A DNA stretch of 64,000 nt from Pelobates cultripes. Taxonomy: Eukaryota; Chordata; Amphibia; Anura; Pelobatidae. The notes below the pieces were generated by a model, which saw nothing but the letters and a program-made list of their open reading frames with translations, made no database searches and was not told where the DNA came from. Of this stretch, positions 24,065 to 34,511 are shown one piece after another. Each line of letters opens with the position of its first letter. Within the stretch, counting starts at the first letter, position 1. The stretch covers positions 362,020,406 to 362,084,405 of the forward strand of contig OW240912.1 of NCBI GenBank assembly GCA_933207985.1, read 5' to 3'. Position numbers and translations under genes: made by a program.

Positions 24065-24545
24065 TTAAATGGACACTATAGTTACCAGAACAACTACAGC
24101 TTAATGACCAAGGCTTTTTTCAGAGAAAAGGAAGTGTTTACATTAAAGCCAAGTGAAACCTCCATTCCTTAGACAGCGACAAGAGCTGCTTCCTTGGTCA
24201 GTGCTGATACTCAGTGTCCCTACCCTCTGCACTGAAATTTAGAGATGCATTGATTCAAAGCATTTGTATTAGCAGGTACTGATTGGCAAGGATGTCATTT
24301 GGCTTTGTCCCTGGCCCGCCTTCTTGACTGAGATGATCAGAATTGACAATCTCCCATGGGGAAGCATTGTTATTCGCTGAGATCATCACTTCTGAAGAAG
24401 TCAGCCAAGGAGACAGATCAAGGGCAGAGCCAGCACCGGCAGACTGGAAAATGTAATTGTAATTATTAAAAGGGGGGCCAGATAGTAAATTTGACAAGGG
24501 TCAGGAATACATGTTTGTGTCCCTGTCCCTATAGTGTTCCTTTAA
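24065..24545. mobile_element. Complete TTAA-flanked MITE, 0.48 kb
   Basis: Left end TTAAATGGACACTATAG at 24065; right end CCCTATAGTGTTCCTTTAA, finishing at 24545. The termini are inverted (CACTATAG / CTATAGTG) and each end includes a TTAA. Internal sequence ATACATGTTTGTGTCCCTG is typical of amphibian TTAAAGGAACACTATAG MITEs. No coding capacity. T2/Kolobok-like assignment is inference. Confidence 0.75.
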
Positions 24546-24561
24546 TGTTCTTAAGAAATAT

Positions 24562-25230
24562 TAGAAACATAGAAACATAGAATGTGACGGCAGATAGGAA
24601 CCATTCGGCCCATCTAGTCTGCCCAATTTTCTAAATACTTTCATTAGTCCCTAGCCTTATCTTATAGTTAGGATAGCCGTATGCCTATCCCACGCATGCT
24701 TAAACTCCTTTACTGTGTTAACCTCTACCACTTCAGCTGGAAGGCTATTCCATGCATCCACTACCCTCTCAGTAAAGTAATACTTCCTGATATTATTTTT
24801 AAACCTTTGTCCCTCTAATTTAAGACTATGTCCTCTTGTTGTGGTAGTTTTTCTTCTTTTAAATATAGTCTCCTCCTTTACTGTGTTGATTCCCTTTATA
24901 TATTTAAATGTTTCTATCATATCCCCCCTGTCTCGTCTTTCCTCCAAGCTATACATCCTTTAATCTTTCCTGGTAAGTTTTATCCCGCAATCCATGAACC
25001 AGTTTAGTAGCCCTTCTCTGAACCTTCTATAAGGTTTCAATATCCTTCTGAAGATATGGTCTCCAGTACTGTGTACAATACTCCAAGTGAGGTCTCACCA
25101 GTGTTCTGTACAATGGCATGAGCACTTCTCTCTTTCTACTGCTAATACCTCTCCCTATACAACCAAGCATTCTGCTAGCATTTCCTGCTGCTCTATTACA
25201 TTGTCTGCCTACCTTTAAGTATATTGATAA
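24562..25230 (-). pseudogene. CR1 LINE 3' end, minus strand
   Basis: Starts on the plus strand with the complement of the CR1 octamer tail (AGAAACATAGAAACATAG). On the minus strand it encodes the C-terminus of ORF2, 99 codons at 24956-24657: MYSLEERRDRGDMIETFKYI, then FTERVVDAWNSLPAEVVEV and FKHAWDRH. This C-terminal peptide is almost identical to the one at 53378-53680. The upstream part (24960-25230) continues the element with disrupted frames. Only the terminal third of a LINE is present, as expected from incomplete target-primed reverse transcription. Confidence 0.85.
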
Positions 25231-25640
25231 GTATATTGATAATGAAAAACATCTCGTCCAGTATGTGCTACATATAGCAGAGATTTCTGCCTAATATTTA
25301 TCACTATTATTCAAAGTACAAATGACTTCCATCAAACCTTTATCATTCTGAAAGTAGACGGGAACTGGAGTACTTCATTGTGTATTCATAACTCAGGTTA
25401 AAAGATTTCATTTGTATCAAAGGGAGAGGCACTACTTAGGTCAAATTATGCTTTGATGTAATTTGCATCAACTAATTACTTGGCTCACTAGATAAGCAAT
25501 ACACTGTCTGTATGTTTATCAAACGCCTACCAGTTTTAGCTCTTGTATGACTAAGGACAGAGATTTCACTCAATGTTAATTCTTAAACAAACATATTGGT
25601 GAATAGTAAAGTGACTTTTGCAAGAAAATGATTTTAAAGG
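25231..25640. other. No recognisable gene
   Basis: Short AT-rich spacer without motifs. Confidence 0.5.
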
Positions 25641-25795
25641 TCATACCAGGGCTCGAGTCCTGCAGAAACGCATGGGAACGGCATTCCTGCACTTTTTTTA
25701 CAGCAGGAACGCCATTCCCGTTGCTCCTGCAGGCACTCAAATGCCCCCGTGATGCCCCCCGTGATCCCATTGTCATGGGGGGGCCCAAGAGGTGG
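25641..25795. repeat. GC-rich foldback repeat module
   Basis: GGCTCGAGTCCTGCAG opens a foldback in which GGGAACGGCATTCCTGC faces GCAGGAACGCCATTCCCG across a T-rich loop. A G/C-rich segment follows. It looks like an interspersed repeat, but no class could be assigned. Confidence 0.4.
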
Positions 25796-26214
25796 CCTAT
25801 AACCAGGGCCGAATTAACATAGGGGCTGATGGAGCTGCAGCTCCAGGCCCAGGCCCATGGAATAGGCCCATTGATTTTAAAAAAAAAATTAAAAAATTTT
25901 TTTTTTACACACACTACTATTAAGGTTGCCAGGTATTTCTCATGTATTTCTTATGGTTGCCAGGTATTTCTCAGAAGTATTTATCAGGTATTTGAGGCTG
26001 CCTAGCCGGTGCTGGTATTGCAGTAATACCGGCAATACAAATGTCTATCTCAGTATGAACAGAGATTGCAATACCAGCGCCAGCCAGTAGGGGTCGCTGT
26101 TGGTGTGGAGAGAGGCAGGGATAAGAAGTTACAGCATCTGCATCTCTCTACTCACTGATCCGCGGGGGAGCAGCTCTGCACAGAGAGTCCAGACAGCAGC
26201 TACGAGCCTGCGAG

Positions 26215-26925
26215 ACATGGGGATGATGAGAGACTTGGGGACACTGAGACATTGGGACACTAGGAGACATAGGGACACTGAGGAACATGGGGACCCTGAG
26301 ACACTAGGGACACAGTGGCTCCATGTCTCCCAGTGGCCCCTAGTCTCTCAGTGTCCCCATGTCTCCCAGCCAGTGTCCCCATGTCTCTCAGTGACCCCAG
26401 GTCTCTGTGTCCCCATGTGTCTCTCAGTGTCCTTAGTCTCTGTGTCCCCATGTCTCTCCATGTCCCCATTTCTCTCCCAGTGTCTCATTGTCCCCATGTC
26501 TCCCAGTGTCCCAATGTCTCTAAGTGTCCCTTAGTGTCCTAGTGATATCGGGACACTGGGAGACATAGGGACACAGACTCTAAGGGACACTGGGAGACAT
26601 GGGGATACAAATACTAGGGGACACTGGGCGACATGGGGACACTGAGACACTAGGGGGCACTGGGAGACATGAGGACACTGGGCGACTTTGAGACCTGGGA
26701 GACATGGGGCACTCCCAGTGTCCCCATGTCTTCCAGCCAGTGTCCCTAGTATCTCAGTATCCCCTTGTCTCCATGTCCCTGGTGTCTCTCAGTGTCTGCA
26801 GTGTGCCAGTGTCCGTAGTGTCTCAGTGTTTCCTAGTCTCCCAAAGTCACCTAGTCTCCCAGTGCCTCAGTTTCCCAATGTCCCCTAGTGTCCCCATGTC
26901 TCCTAGTGTCACCTAGTATAAAAGA
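26215..26925. repeat. Minisatellite, GTGTCCC/ATGTCTC units
   Basis: Tandem degenerate units of about 15-20 bp built from GTGTCCC, CATGTCTCC and CAGT. Part of the tract (26215-26310 and 26550-26710) is in the inverted orientation (GGGACACTGGGAGACAT), giving large foldback potential. Confidence 0.9.
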
Positions 26926-27804
26926 AAAAATCTCAGGCACTCACTGTGATAGATTTAAGTTTAGTGAGCAATCAGAGAGAAGCTGTTATATTTCTACTCC
27001 TGTCTCTATTCTGCCTGTGAATACCGTATGAGTAAATAATTACTCAATCATTTCTAGTTCACAGAGAGATTTTTCACTTATTTTTTAATTCTTCAAGTTT
27101 ATTCAAGACAGGCATTAGATAAGAGCAGTAGATAGGGGCTGCAATCTGAAACAAGTTACCAACCCCATACAACTGAGAGTTAAAGCAACTGTAGCTAATT
27201 AGTATCCTCTTTATGCTCTCTCCGTTTTGCAACAATATTTTAACACTGTGATAATAATAGAAGCCCTAACCTGACAGCTATCTGGCTCAGTTTCTTCACT
27301 CAAACTGTCTCTTATATTGAATTGCATTAACCAAAATTAGGAGAAGAGAGATTGCAACAATTTGTAATTACAAACAACCTTCTACTAGTTCTATATTATG
27401 ATATTGTAGAATCAATGACACCAGCCATCTGCTCCCTGTATCCTAGACACCTACTCAGTGTCATATAAGAAAATCCAACTCCTGATAAAGACCTCACTCA
27501 TTAAAGTCAGAGATTAGGACAATTGGATGACTTTATATTCTTTATCTATTTCTGCATATATCATCTATTTTTCTGAGTAGGTAGAGGTATAGCCAGTTGG
27601 CTTTGGATTTGCTATCTGACCATTAATATAAGTGGTGTGCAGCGTTCTATCAAAGAGCAAACATTTCCTCATCTTGTGTTCCTTTCCAGCTAACACCGAC
27701 ATTCAGAGTCTTTTAGCTCTGGAAATAGGTAGTTATTATTATGCTGTGATAGATTTAAGCAGATTTATTGGACACCGCAACGTTTCAACCTGTAACCAGG
27801 TCTT

Positions 27805-28330
27805 TATCAAGTCTCCAGTGTGCCCTATGTATCACAGTGTCCCCTGTGTATCAGAGTGTCTCAGTGCCCCATGTCTCCCAGTATCACAGGTGTGTTTCAG
27901 TGTCCTTAGTGTCTTAGTGTCCCCTAGTCTCCCAGTGTCCCCATGTCTCACAGCGCCCCCAAGTGTCTCAGTGTCCCCTAGTATAAAAGAAAAAATCTCA
28001 GGCACTCACTGTGATAGATTTAAGCAGGTTTATTGGACACCCCGACATTTTGACCTGTACCCAGGTCTTTATCAAGTCTCCAGTGTCCCCTATATATCAG
28101 TGTTCCCTATGTATCACAGTGTCTCAGTGCCCCATGTCACCCAGTGTCCTCTCATGTCTCAAAGTTACCCAGTGTCCCCATGTCTCCCAGTTTCCCCAAG
28201 AGTCTCAATGTCCCTCAGTGTCCCAATGTCTCTCATTGTCCCCTAGTGTCCTAGTGACATAGGGACACTGGGAAACATGGGGACACAGACACTAAGGGAC
28301 TGGGAGACATGGGGACACAGACATCCCTTT
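27805..28330. repeat. Second minisatellite block with duplicated module
   Basis: The same GTGTCCC/TCTCAGT units as 26215-26925. It is interrupted by a second copy of the GTGATAGATTTAAGCAG module (28012-28084) that also occurs at 27747-27818. The end (28255-28330) is again inverted. Confidence 0.85.
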
Positions 28331-28650
28331 TTGTGTATGTTCGCCCCTTTCGGCAGTTCTGGTTATGTGATTTGTGTCAGTGGCCCACCCTTTTGCCCGT
28401 CCACAGACTTCCTGCTTTACTGGACACTGCTGTTAGGGGGTATGGGTTTACTTGAAAGATGAAAGCGTGGGTATGTGTTTTCTCATAGCTGCATCCTATG
28501 AGTTTCCCTCCAGCACCATCTCCATCAGATACATGACGCTTAGGAGGTACGACTGTTTTAGTATTTTTGGTCAATAAAATTTTGTAACTAGGCCCATCAT
28601 AATTGTCAGCACCAGGCCCACTGGGCTCTTAACCTGGCCCTGCCTATAAC

Positions 28651-28956
28651 TGCACTTGTTTTTTTGGGTTCCTGAACCCTCTTGCTTTGTTTATCAACCT
28701 TAATCCTTTCCTGCCTGTCCTGACCCTTGACTATATTATCAATCTGTACTGCTGGTCTATGTCTAGGTGACGTCTTCTAATTTGGAACCTATATTACCTG
28801 TCCTATGATTCTACATACAGCCCATTTTCCAGTATTCAGTTTCTAGATCTGCGTTTGCATCTGGGTTCCAGCAGCCAGTCTAATGTTGATAAATCCTTGT
28901 AGTTGCATAAGACAAGGGGCACTATAAGCACTTGCAGCCACCATGTGCATCTTATG
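28651..28956. other. Unassigned; resembles LTR or leader DNA
   Basis: Pyrimidine-rich sequence such as TTTCCTGCCTGTCCTGACCC is reminiscent of amphibian Gypsy LTR DNA, but no TG..CA boundaries or target duplication were found. Confidence 0.25.
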
Positions 28957-29697
28957 CAGTGGTGTAGTTTGGATTGGTGCTGGTTTAGACATGACGGAAC
29001 TCGGGCACCCCCTAATTTAAATTTGCCCAACCCCTTCTTGCCAAGGCCACACCTCTACCTGGTAAAAAACTAACACACATTTTGACTGACAGACACACTC
29101 ACTATCAAGCACACAGTCTCAGATATACTGACATACACACACACACATTCAATGATTTGACACAATCTAACAGACACACAATATTCAGACATACACTGAC
29201 AGACGAACACACACACTCTGACAGATGCACACACACACTGACAGATGTGCACAATCACTCAGACACACACATTCACTGAAAGACACACACTCACTCACAC
29301 ACAAATTCACTGACAGACACATGCACATTCAGGCAGGCAGGCAGGTGCGCTAAGCTGGCAGCGAGGAAGCGGTGATCTTCTTGCTCATCTCTCTTACGTG
29401 CGGCTTAGTGATGCCAGGAGCCGGACTGACGTCATATTCTGGCTCCCGGGACCTCTCGGGCACGCAAGGAAGCTGAGCAAGAACAACTCATGGGACAGTG
29501 CTCCCTCGCCGTCTGCCTGGAACTCAACAGGCTGTCTGTCCCTGGGGGGGCCTAAAGGTGGCCAGCCAGCCAGCTCTTGGGCCCCCTAAAAATAAGGCTA
29601 ACAATGAATTTGCCTTGGCATTTGGTGGCGGCATTTTTTGCCCCCCTCTGGAAAGTGCAAATACCTTGTTAGCCTTGTGGTAAATACAGCCGATTGT
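28957..29697. mobile_element. hAT element with CA-rich minisatellite (decayed copy)
   Basis: Left terminus CAGTGGTGTAGTTTGG. The body shares with 61735-62762 the segments AAGGCCACAC, TTTGACTGACAGACAC, GGAGCCGGACTGA.GTCATATTC and CCTTGTTAGCCTTG. The right terminus is degenerate (ends near CGATTG). ATCTTATG before and ATCTCATG after suggest an 8-bp target duplication with one mismatch. The 29080-29330 part is a CACTGACAGACACA-type tandem repeat. Non-autonomous. Confidence 0.7.
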
Positions 29698-30185
29698 ATC
29701 TCATGCTCTGACATTTCTTCAATACAAGATATAATGTCAAGATCTTCTACAAGTTACTAACAACCTGCGCCCTGCAGAGAAAAGATCGCCCCATATGGAA
29801 CTCCTATGTCTCTACAGAAAACAAGCTAGAACAGCAATACTATCACACCACATACATCAAATTAAGCAGGACAACAAGGGTAACAAAGGTAGTACTGTTT
29901 CCTTAGGGAGATTGGTGGGATAGATTCTGCATATTGAAAGAGTGGAACTAATTATTGAAATTACGTATGTTAGTTGATTATTGTTTAATTTACAGTACAG
30001 TAATATATTTAATTCCACATACTGGGCTATTATTATGGCCCTCATAATGAAGTTATATATTATCCATACATCATTATAATAAAAAATATAACATTGATCC
30101 TTGCTAAAAGCTTACAAGTATCAGAATTAAATATCGATGGACAGCAGTTAGCTAAGTGCTCTCAGCAATGCGTTGTCCTTTAGGT
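29698..30185. other. No recognisable gene
   Basis: AT-rich spacer without motifs. Confidence 0.5.
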
Positions 30186-30365
30186 TGGATATTATTATTA
30201 TTATTTATAAAGCATCAATAAGTCCCATAGCGCTGTACAATGTGTGAAATAACAGACAAGTATTTGTAACCAGACAAGTTGGACACACAGTAACAGAGGG
30301 ATTAAGGGCCCTGCTCAATGAGTTTATATGCTAGAGGGAGTGGGGTAATGTGACACAAAAGGTAA
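30186..30365 (-). mobile_element. L2 LINE/SINE-type 3' tail, minus strand
   Basis: Plus-strand TTATTATTATTATTTATAA, CATAGCGCTGTACAATG, ACAGAGGGATTAAGGGCCC and GCTCAATGAGTTTATATGC is the complement of the L2 tail (compare GAGCAGGGCCCTCAACCCCTC ... CTATAAATAAATA at 58387-58506). No coding part remains. Confidence 0.75.
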
Positions 30366-31446
30366 GGATATACTTGACAGTCATAATGCATTAATGTAAA
30401 TTCCACATTATCAATGAGATGTAGAAGAAGGCAATATCTGGGTGCCCAGGAGTGCCCTGTGTTTGGTAAAAAAAAGATCCCAAACTGGCCCTTAAAGGAG
30501 CATGGCGTCCATAGGCTGTTGGCAATATGACCAATACATTTAGTGGCGATAATGCTACAGTGTCCTTTTTTTTTGACAATTTTAATTGTTCAGCTTAACA
30601 GTAAGGACCTAACATTGTATCACAGTGTTTCCATTTGTTACATTGATTCAACAGTCTATGTGCGTTATACTGACATTTGAGAAGTACAATACAAAATGTT
30701 AGTCAAATAAACAATGGTGCAGTACTAAACAACAATAGCACCTGGAATATAATTTACTTAGCATACAATAACTGAACTTTTTCGTTATTGGTGAAAGAAA
30801 CCAGAAGGTGGCTGGGAGGGAAGGGGGTGGAGAGGAGGTGTGGAAAGTATGAGTAAACCAGTTGACTAGTAATGCTGGAGTGTAAGGTGGAGAGCAACTA
30901 GACCACTCGTTTGCGATGTCCTGGCTGGCGCCCGGGTGGATGATAACCAATTGGTCGCATGGAGGCTCTCAGATGTCATTCTGTGACATGCCTCTGTGTG
31001 AGCGTGCTTTGTATTTTTTGTGGGCTAGGCCCTGACTACACATTCCCCCTTGGGGGTGAGGGTTTGTGTATTGCGTGTACTTTGGGTATGTCTTCCCCCT
31101 CATGGTATAGTGTTGGCTTGGTCTGGAAACCCCATAAGTTTATTTTTCCCAAATTGGGAAATGAACATAGTTTCGTATGACCAGTTGAGTGTGATTTGTT
31201 TTAAAAGTGCTGCTCTTGTGGGTGGTATTGGCTTTTTCCATAGTCTAGCTGTTTTTAAGGTAGCAGATTTTAGGATCTGGTACATGGCCGCCCAATCGGC
31301 TTTGGGTAGCTTCTAAGGTGGCATAAACAGGATACACAGCTCCAGAGACAATGTCCATTTTAATATCTAATTATATACATAACTGTACATTTATTGGTGG
31401 GAGTGGGGTTGTACTGATTTCCCCATCCGAAATCTATGATTTATGA
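30366..31446. other. Unassigned; poly(T)-led retroposon-like stretch
   Basis: A T-run near 30565 followed by 700 bp of mixed sequence could be a minus-strand retroposon, but no coding motif was found. The 62-88-codon frames have no motifs. Confidence 0.3.
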
Positions 31447-31582
31447 CAGTGCTAGGTAATATTCGGCATTCCAGATCTTGTGGACTACATCTCCCACGAT
31501 GCTGTGCCAGCATGATGACTGTAAGAGCATTTAGGGAGATGTAATCCACAACATCTGGAGTCTCAAAGCTCACCTACTGCTG
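31447..31582. mobile_element. Diverged hAT MITE
   Basis: CAGTGCTAGGTAAT, ATTCCAGATCTTGTGGACTA, then the arm TCCCACGATGCTGTGCCAGC, an inverted arm GATGTAATCCACAACATCTG, and the end CCTACTGCTG. It is an older relative of the 4930-5065 element. No clean target duplication. Confidence 0.65.
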
Positions 31583-32389
31583 CCTAATGAAAATGCAAGT
31601 TTTTATAGCTAAATATATAAAGAAATATTTATACATTTCCATTGTACTATCAACAATAAGAAAGATAATTTTTTCAGTAGAGATGCCACTGTATCATCTG
31701 TTATGGCACGAAAATTGCGACAAAATATAAAGTTGAGAAATTAAATATAAAGAAAGCAAAGTAACTTCAGAATCTTGTGTTTTCCAGGTCCTTTTAGGGT
31801 GCTGCCAATTGATTATATTTAAAAATAGAATGCTTTAGTTTTCTTTCAGCTTTTCATTCTTCCAAAATATACCGTGGCAGCTACCCTCTCCAGGGAGATG
31901 TTCTCTGCAGGTCAGAAAACAGAATTGCTTAATTTTAAAATTCTGTTTTATTTTCAGTAGTTGAAAGCGGACAATTTTGCTTGGCAAAGACGTGTCTTTG
32001 ATGTACTCCATGCTTGTATTTTATGGAGCAATGGATGTACCAATCAAAAAGAACCCTTCCAACCCTGTGTACACAGGGAGTTGAAATCTGTTTGCAATGC
32101 ATTTCTGGGTTTATTATCCAGAAGAGTACCCTGGAGACGATTTCAGCTGCGTATTGATATGACTGATTGTGATGTGAGTTGCTGTAGGCATTCTTCACAG
32201 AGAAACTCTTTGCTCTGTGTTTGTATGTTTTATTTAGGGTGCTGTATCTGTTAAATGCCTAAAAGGAGTTCAATTATAGATACGTATAGAAACTTGATGT
32301 TTTAATGGTGCGTACACATTGTGTTTTTACAATACATGATATATATATATATAATTATTAAAAGAATAAAATGGTTACATGTGCATATA
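31583..32389. other. No recognisable gene
   Basis: AT-rich, with a small palindrome near 31917-31952 (AAAACAGAATT...AATTCTGTTTT). The 97-codon frame at 31961-32254 has no motif. Confidence 0.45.
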
Positions 32390-34460
32390 GACAATAGCAA
32401 AATATATGCACAAAACAGACAAAACTTGCCGAGGCCCAATATTTCTATGAAAATCTGAACAGTAACATCTCAAACCATCGAAACTTTTGGAAAGTTATAA
32501 ATAAACTACAAACTCCCCCAATCCGCTCCCAACCCTCCACTGTCAAAGTGGGTAACCAAACCCTGCAACTTCCCTTAGATGTAGCAAATGCCTTTAACAA
32601 TTATTTTGTCAGATGCTCTACTGCCCTGATTGCCAAGCTAATAAATGACAAGCATCCTGAAACTACAAATGTGGCTCACACTAAATTTGCAAAGGCCCAA
32701 TATAGACAAGTTTATTTTAGACCTGTACCTGTTAGTGTCATTAAAAAACATCTTAATAATCTAAAAATGAAAAACCAGTCCGGACCTGATCAAATCCCAG
32801 CAATGCTGTTGAAGCTCAGTGCGCCGGCAATTGCTAAACCCGTCTCAACTCTAATTAACGAATCCTTGGTGTTTGGATACATACCCAAACTTTGGAAGAC
32901 TGCGAGAGTAGTGCCTATCCATAAAAGTGGTGACACTATTTTGGTTTCTAACTATCGCCCAATATCATTGCTCCCGGTATTGTCAAAAATCTTAAAAAAA
33001 TGTGTCCATACGCAACTTTGTGAGTACTACCAACAATTAAACTATCTGACCCCTGATCAACCGGGCTTTCGCCAGAAACACTCCACTACAACTGCCCTCC
33101 TAAAAGTTTGCAATGACATCCAAACTGTCATGGAACAAGGAGCCCTAACTGGAGCTTTTTTTCCTTGATTTTGCTAAGGCCTTTGACACAGTAGACCACG
33201 ACATTCTACTGCACAAACTCAAAAACTCAGGTATTGGTGATCATTCTCTAAACTGGTTTCGATCGTATGTATCGGATCGCTTGCAATATGTGTCCATTTC
33301 TGACAGTGACTCCCTCCCTCTCCCAGTCACATGTGGTGTTCCCCAGGGTTCCATTCTCGGCCCCCTACTATTTAAATTATTTATAAATGATCTGCCTAAT
33401 GTCTGCCAATCCTCAAATGTACACATGTACGCAGATGACACGGTAATCTATGCGAGCAAATCCAATCTACCGCAACTTGAGGCTGTGCTTCAAGACCAGT
33501 TTACAGAGGTAGAAAAGTGGATCGCAAAAAACAAACTCTTCCTGAACACTGACAAAACTGTCACAATGATCTATGGAACAGTACCTAAATTACACAAATT
33601 ACACAATTCCCACCTATCCATCAAAACAAATTCAAATGGCACACTGACCGCAGTCCACTCTTTCAAATACTTGGATATGATATTAGACCCCAATCTATCT
33701 TTTGGCCTGCATATAGAAAAGCTTGCATCTAAACTTTATCCAAAATTAGGTGTCTATACAGAAACAAAGCCTGCCTAAGCCCTACAGTAAAGGCAAAGAT
33801 TGTACTGCAAATGCTGATGCCAATCATTGATTATGGGGATGTAGTATATGCATCTGCATCGCAATCCCACATTAATAAACTCAACACATTGTATAACTCG
33901 TTCTGCAGATTTGTGCTACAATGTAATTACAGGACCCATCATTGTGACATGCTAAAGGAACTAAACATGGCTGTCGCTGGAATCCAGACGCACCCTTCAT
34001 CTTTCCAGCCTTGTTTTTAAGAGCTTTTCTGGTAAACTCACACCCTACCTGAACAAAATGATTTCCCCAGCTGTTCCCACTTCCTATAAGCTCTGATCCA
34101 GTACAAGCACTTTACTTAGTCTACCTCAATACAAAAAGAAAGCGGCCCCATCCTCCTTCTCCTATAGAGCACCGCAATTCTGGAACGACCTCCCGCACAA
34201 TTTAAAATCTTCCCTAAGCCTAAAGTCCTTTAAGAGATCCCTCTCTACATACCTCAAAACAGAATGCACGTGTCATGGTTGATTATAGATTTCCTGCCTG
34301 ATCTATGTTAAATTTTGTGTATATTGTGTATTAATATTGTTTTTGTATTTTGTTGTACCCTAATGTAACAATGCAATGATTTGTGGACCCAGGACATACT
34401 TGAAAACAAGAGAAATCTCAATATATCTTTCCTGCTAAAATATTTTGTAAATAAATAAAT
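32390..34460 (+). pseudogene. L2-type LINE ORF2, 5'-truncated, few lesions
   Basis: A long ORF2 segment in three frames. 32548-33168 covers the linker and early RT (LNNLKMKNQSGPDQIPAMLL, SNYRPISLLPVLSKIL, FRQKHSTTTALLK). A one-base gain in a T run at 33157-33163 shifts the frame just before the FAKAFDTVDH block. 33281-33778 then covers CGVPQGSILGPLLF, the catalytic YADD (33428-33439) and FKYLDMILDPNLSF. A second shift near 33750 moves the thumb region to 33811-34020 (IIDYGDVVYASAS). The C-terminus (APQFWNDLPHNLKSS) is in another frame. The 3' UTR ends in AATAAATAAAT and a (TA)n run. The clean RT motifs suggest a comparatively young copy. Confidence 0.85.

Positions 34461-34509
<49 letters not shown>
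34460..34509. repeat. (TA)n microsatellite
   Basis: About 50 bp of TA repeats with one TTTA interruption, at the 3' end of the LINE copy. Confidence 0.95.

Positions 34510-34511
<2 letters not shown>

Larger units (their letters stand above)
25804..28642. mobile_element. Non-autonomous hAT element, 2.8 kb, minisatellite-filled
   Basis: Left terminus CAGGGCCGAATTAAC at 25804; right terminus TTAACCTGGCCCTG ending at 28642. Both sides carry CCTATAAC (25796-25803 and 28643-28650), an exact 8-bp target duplication diagnostic of hAT. No transposase was found. The interior is mostly three tracts of a GTGTCCC-ATGTCTC-type minisatellite plus an unrelated repeat (26925-27800) holding the TTTATTGG...CAACGTTTC module. 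That module recurs at 27747-27818 and 28012-28084. Long open frames here (up to 204 codons) are translations of the minisatellite and not genes. Confidence 0.9.

Noticed and set aside
26100..28262. Frames of 66-204 codons rich in Ser, Val, Cys and Pro
   Set aside because: They translate the GTGTCCC minisatellite in several frames at once and have no domain.
29070..29279. Frames in the CACTGACAGACACA tract
   Set aside because: Tandem-repeat translations on both strands.
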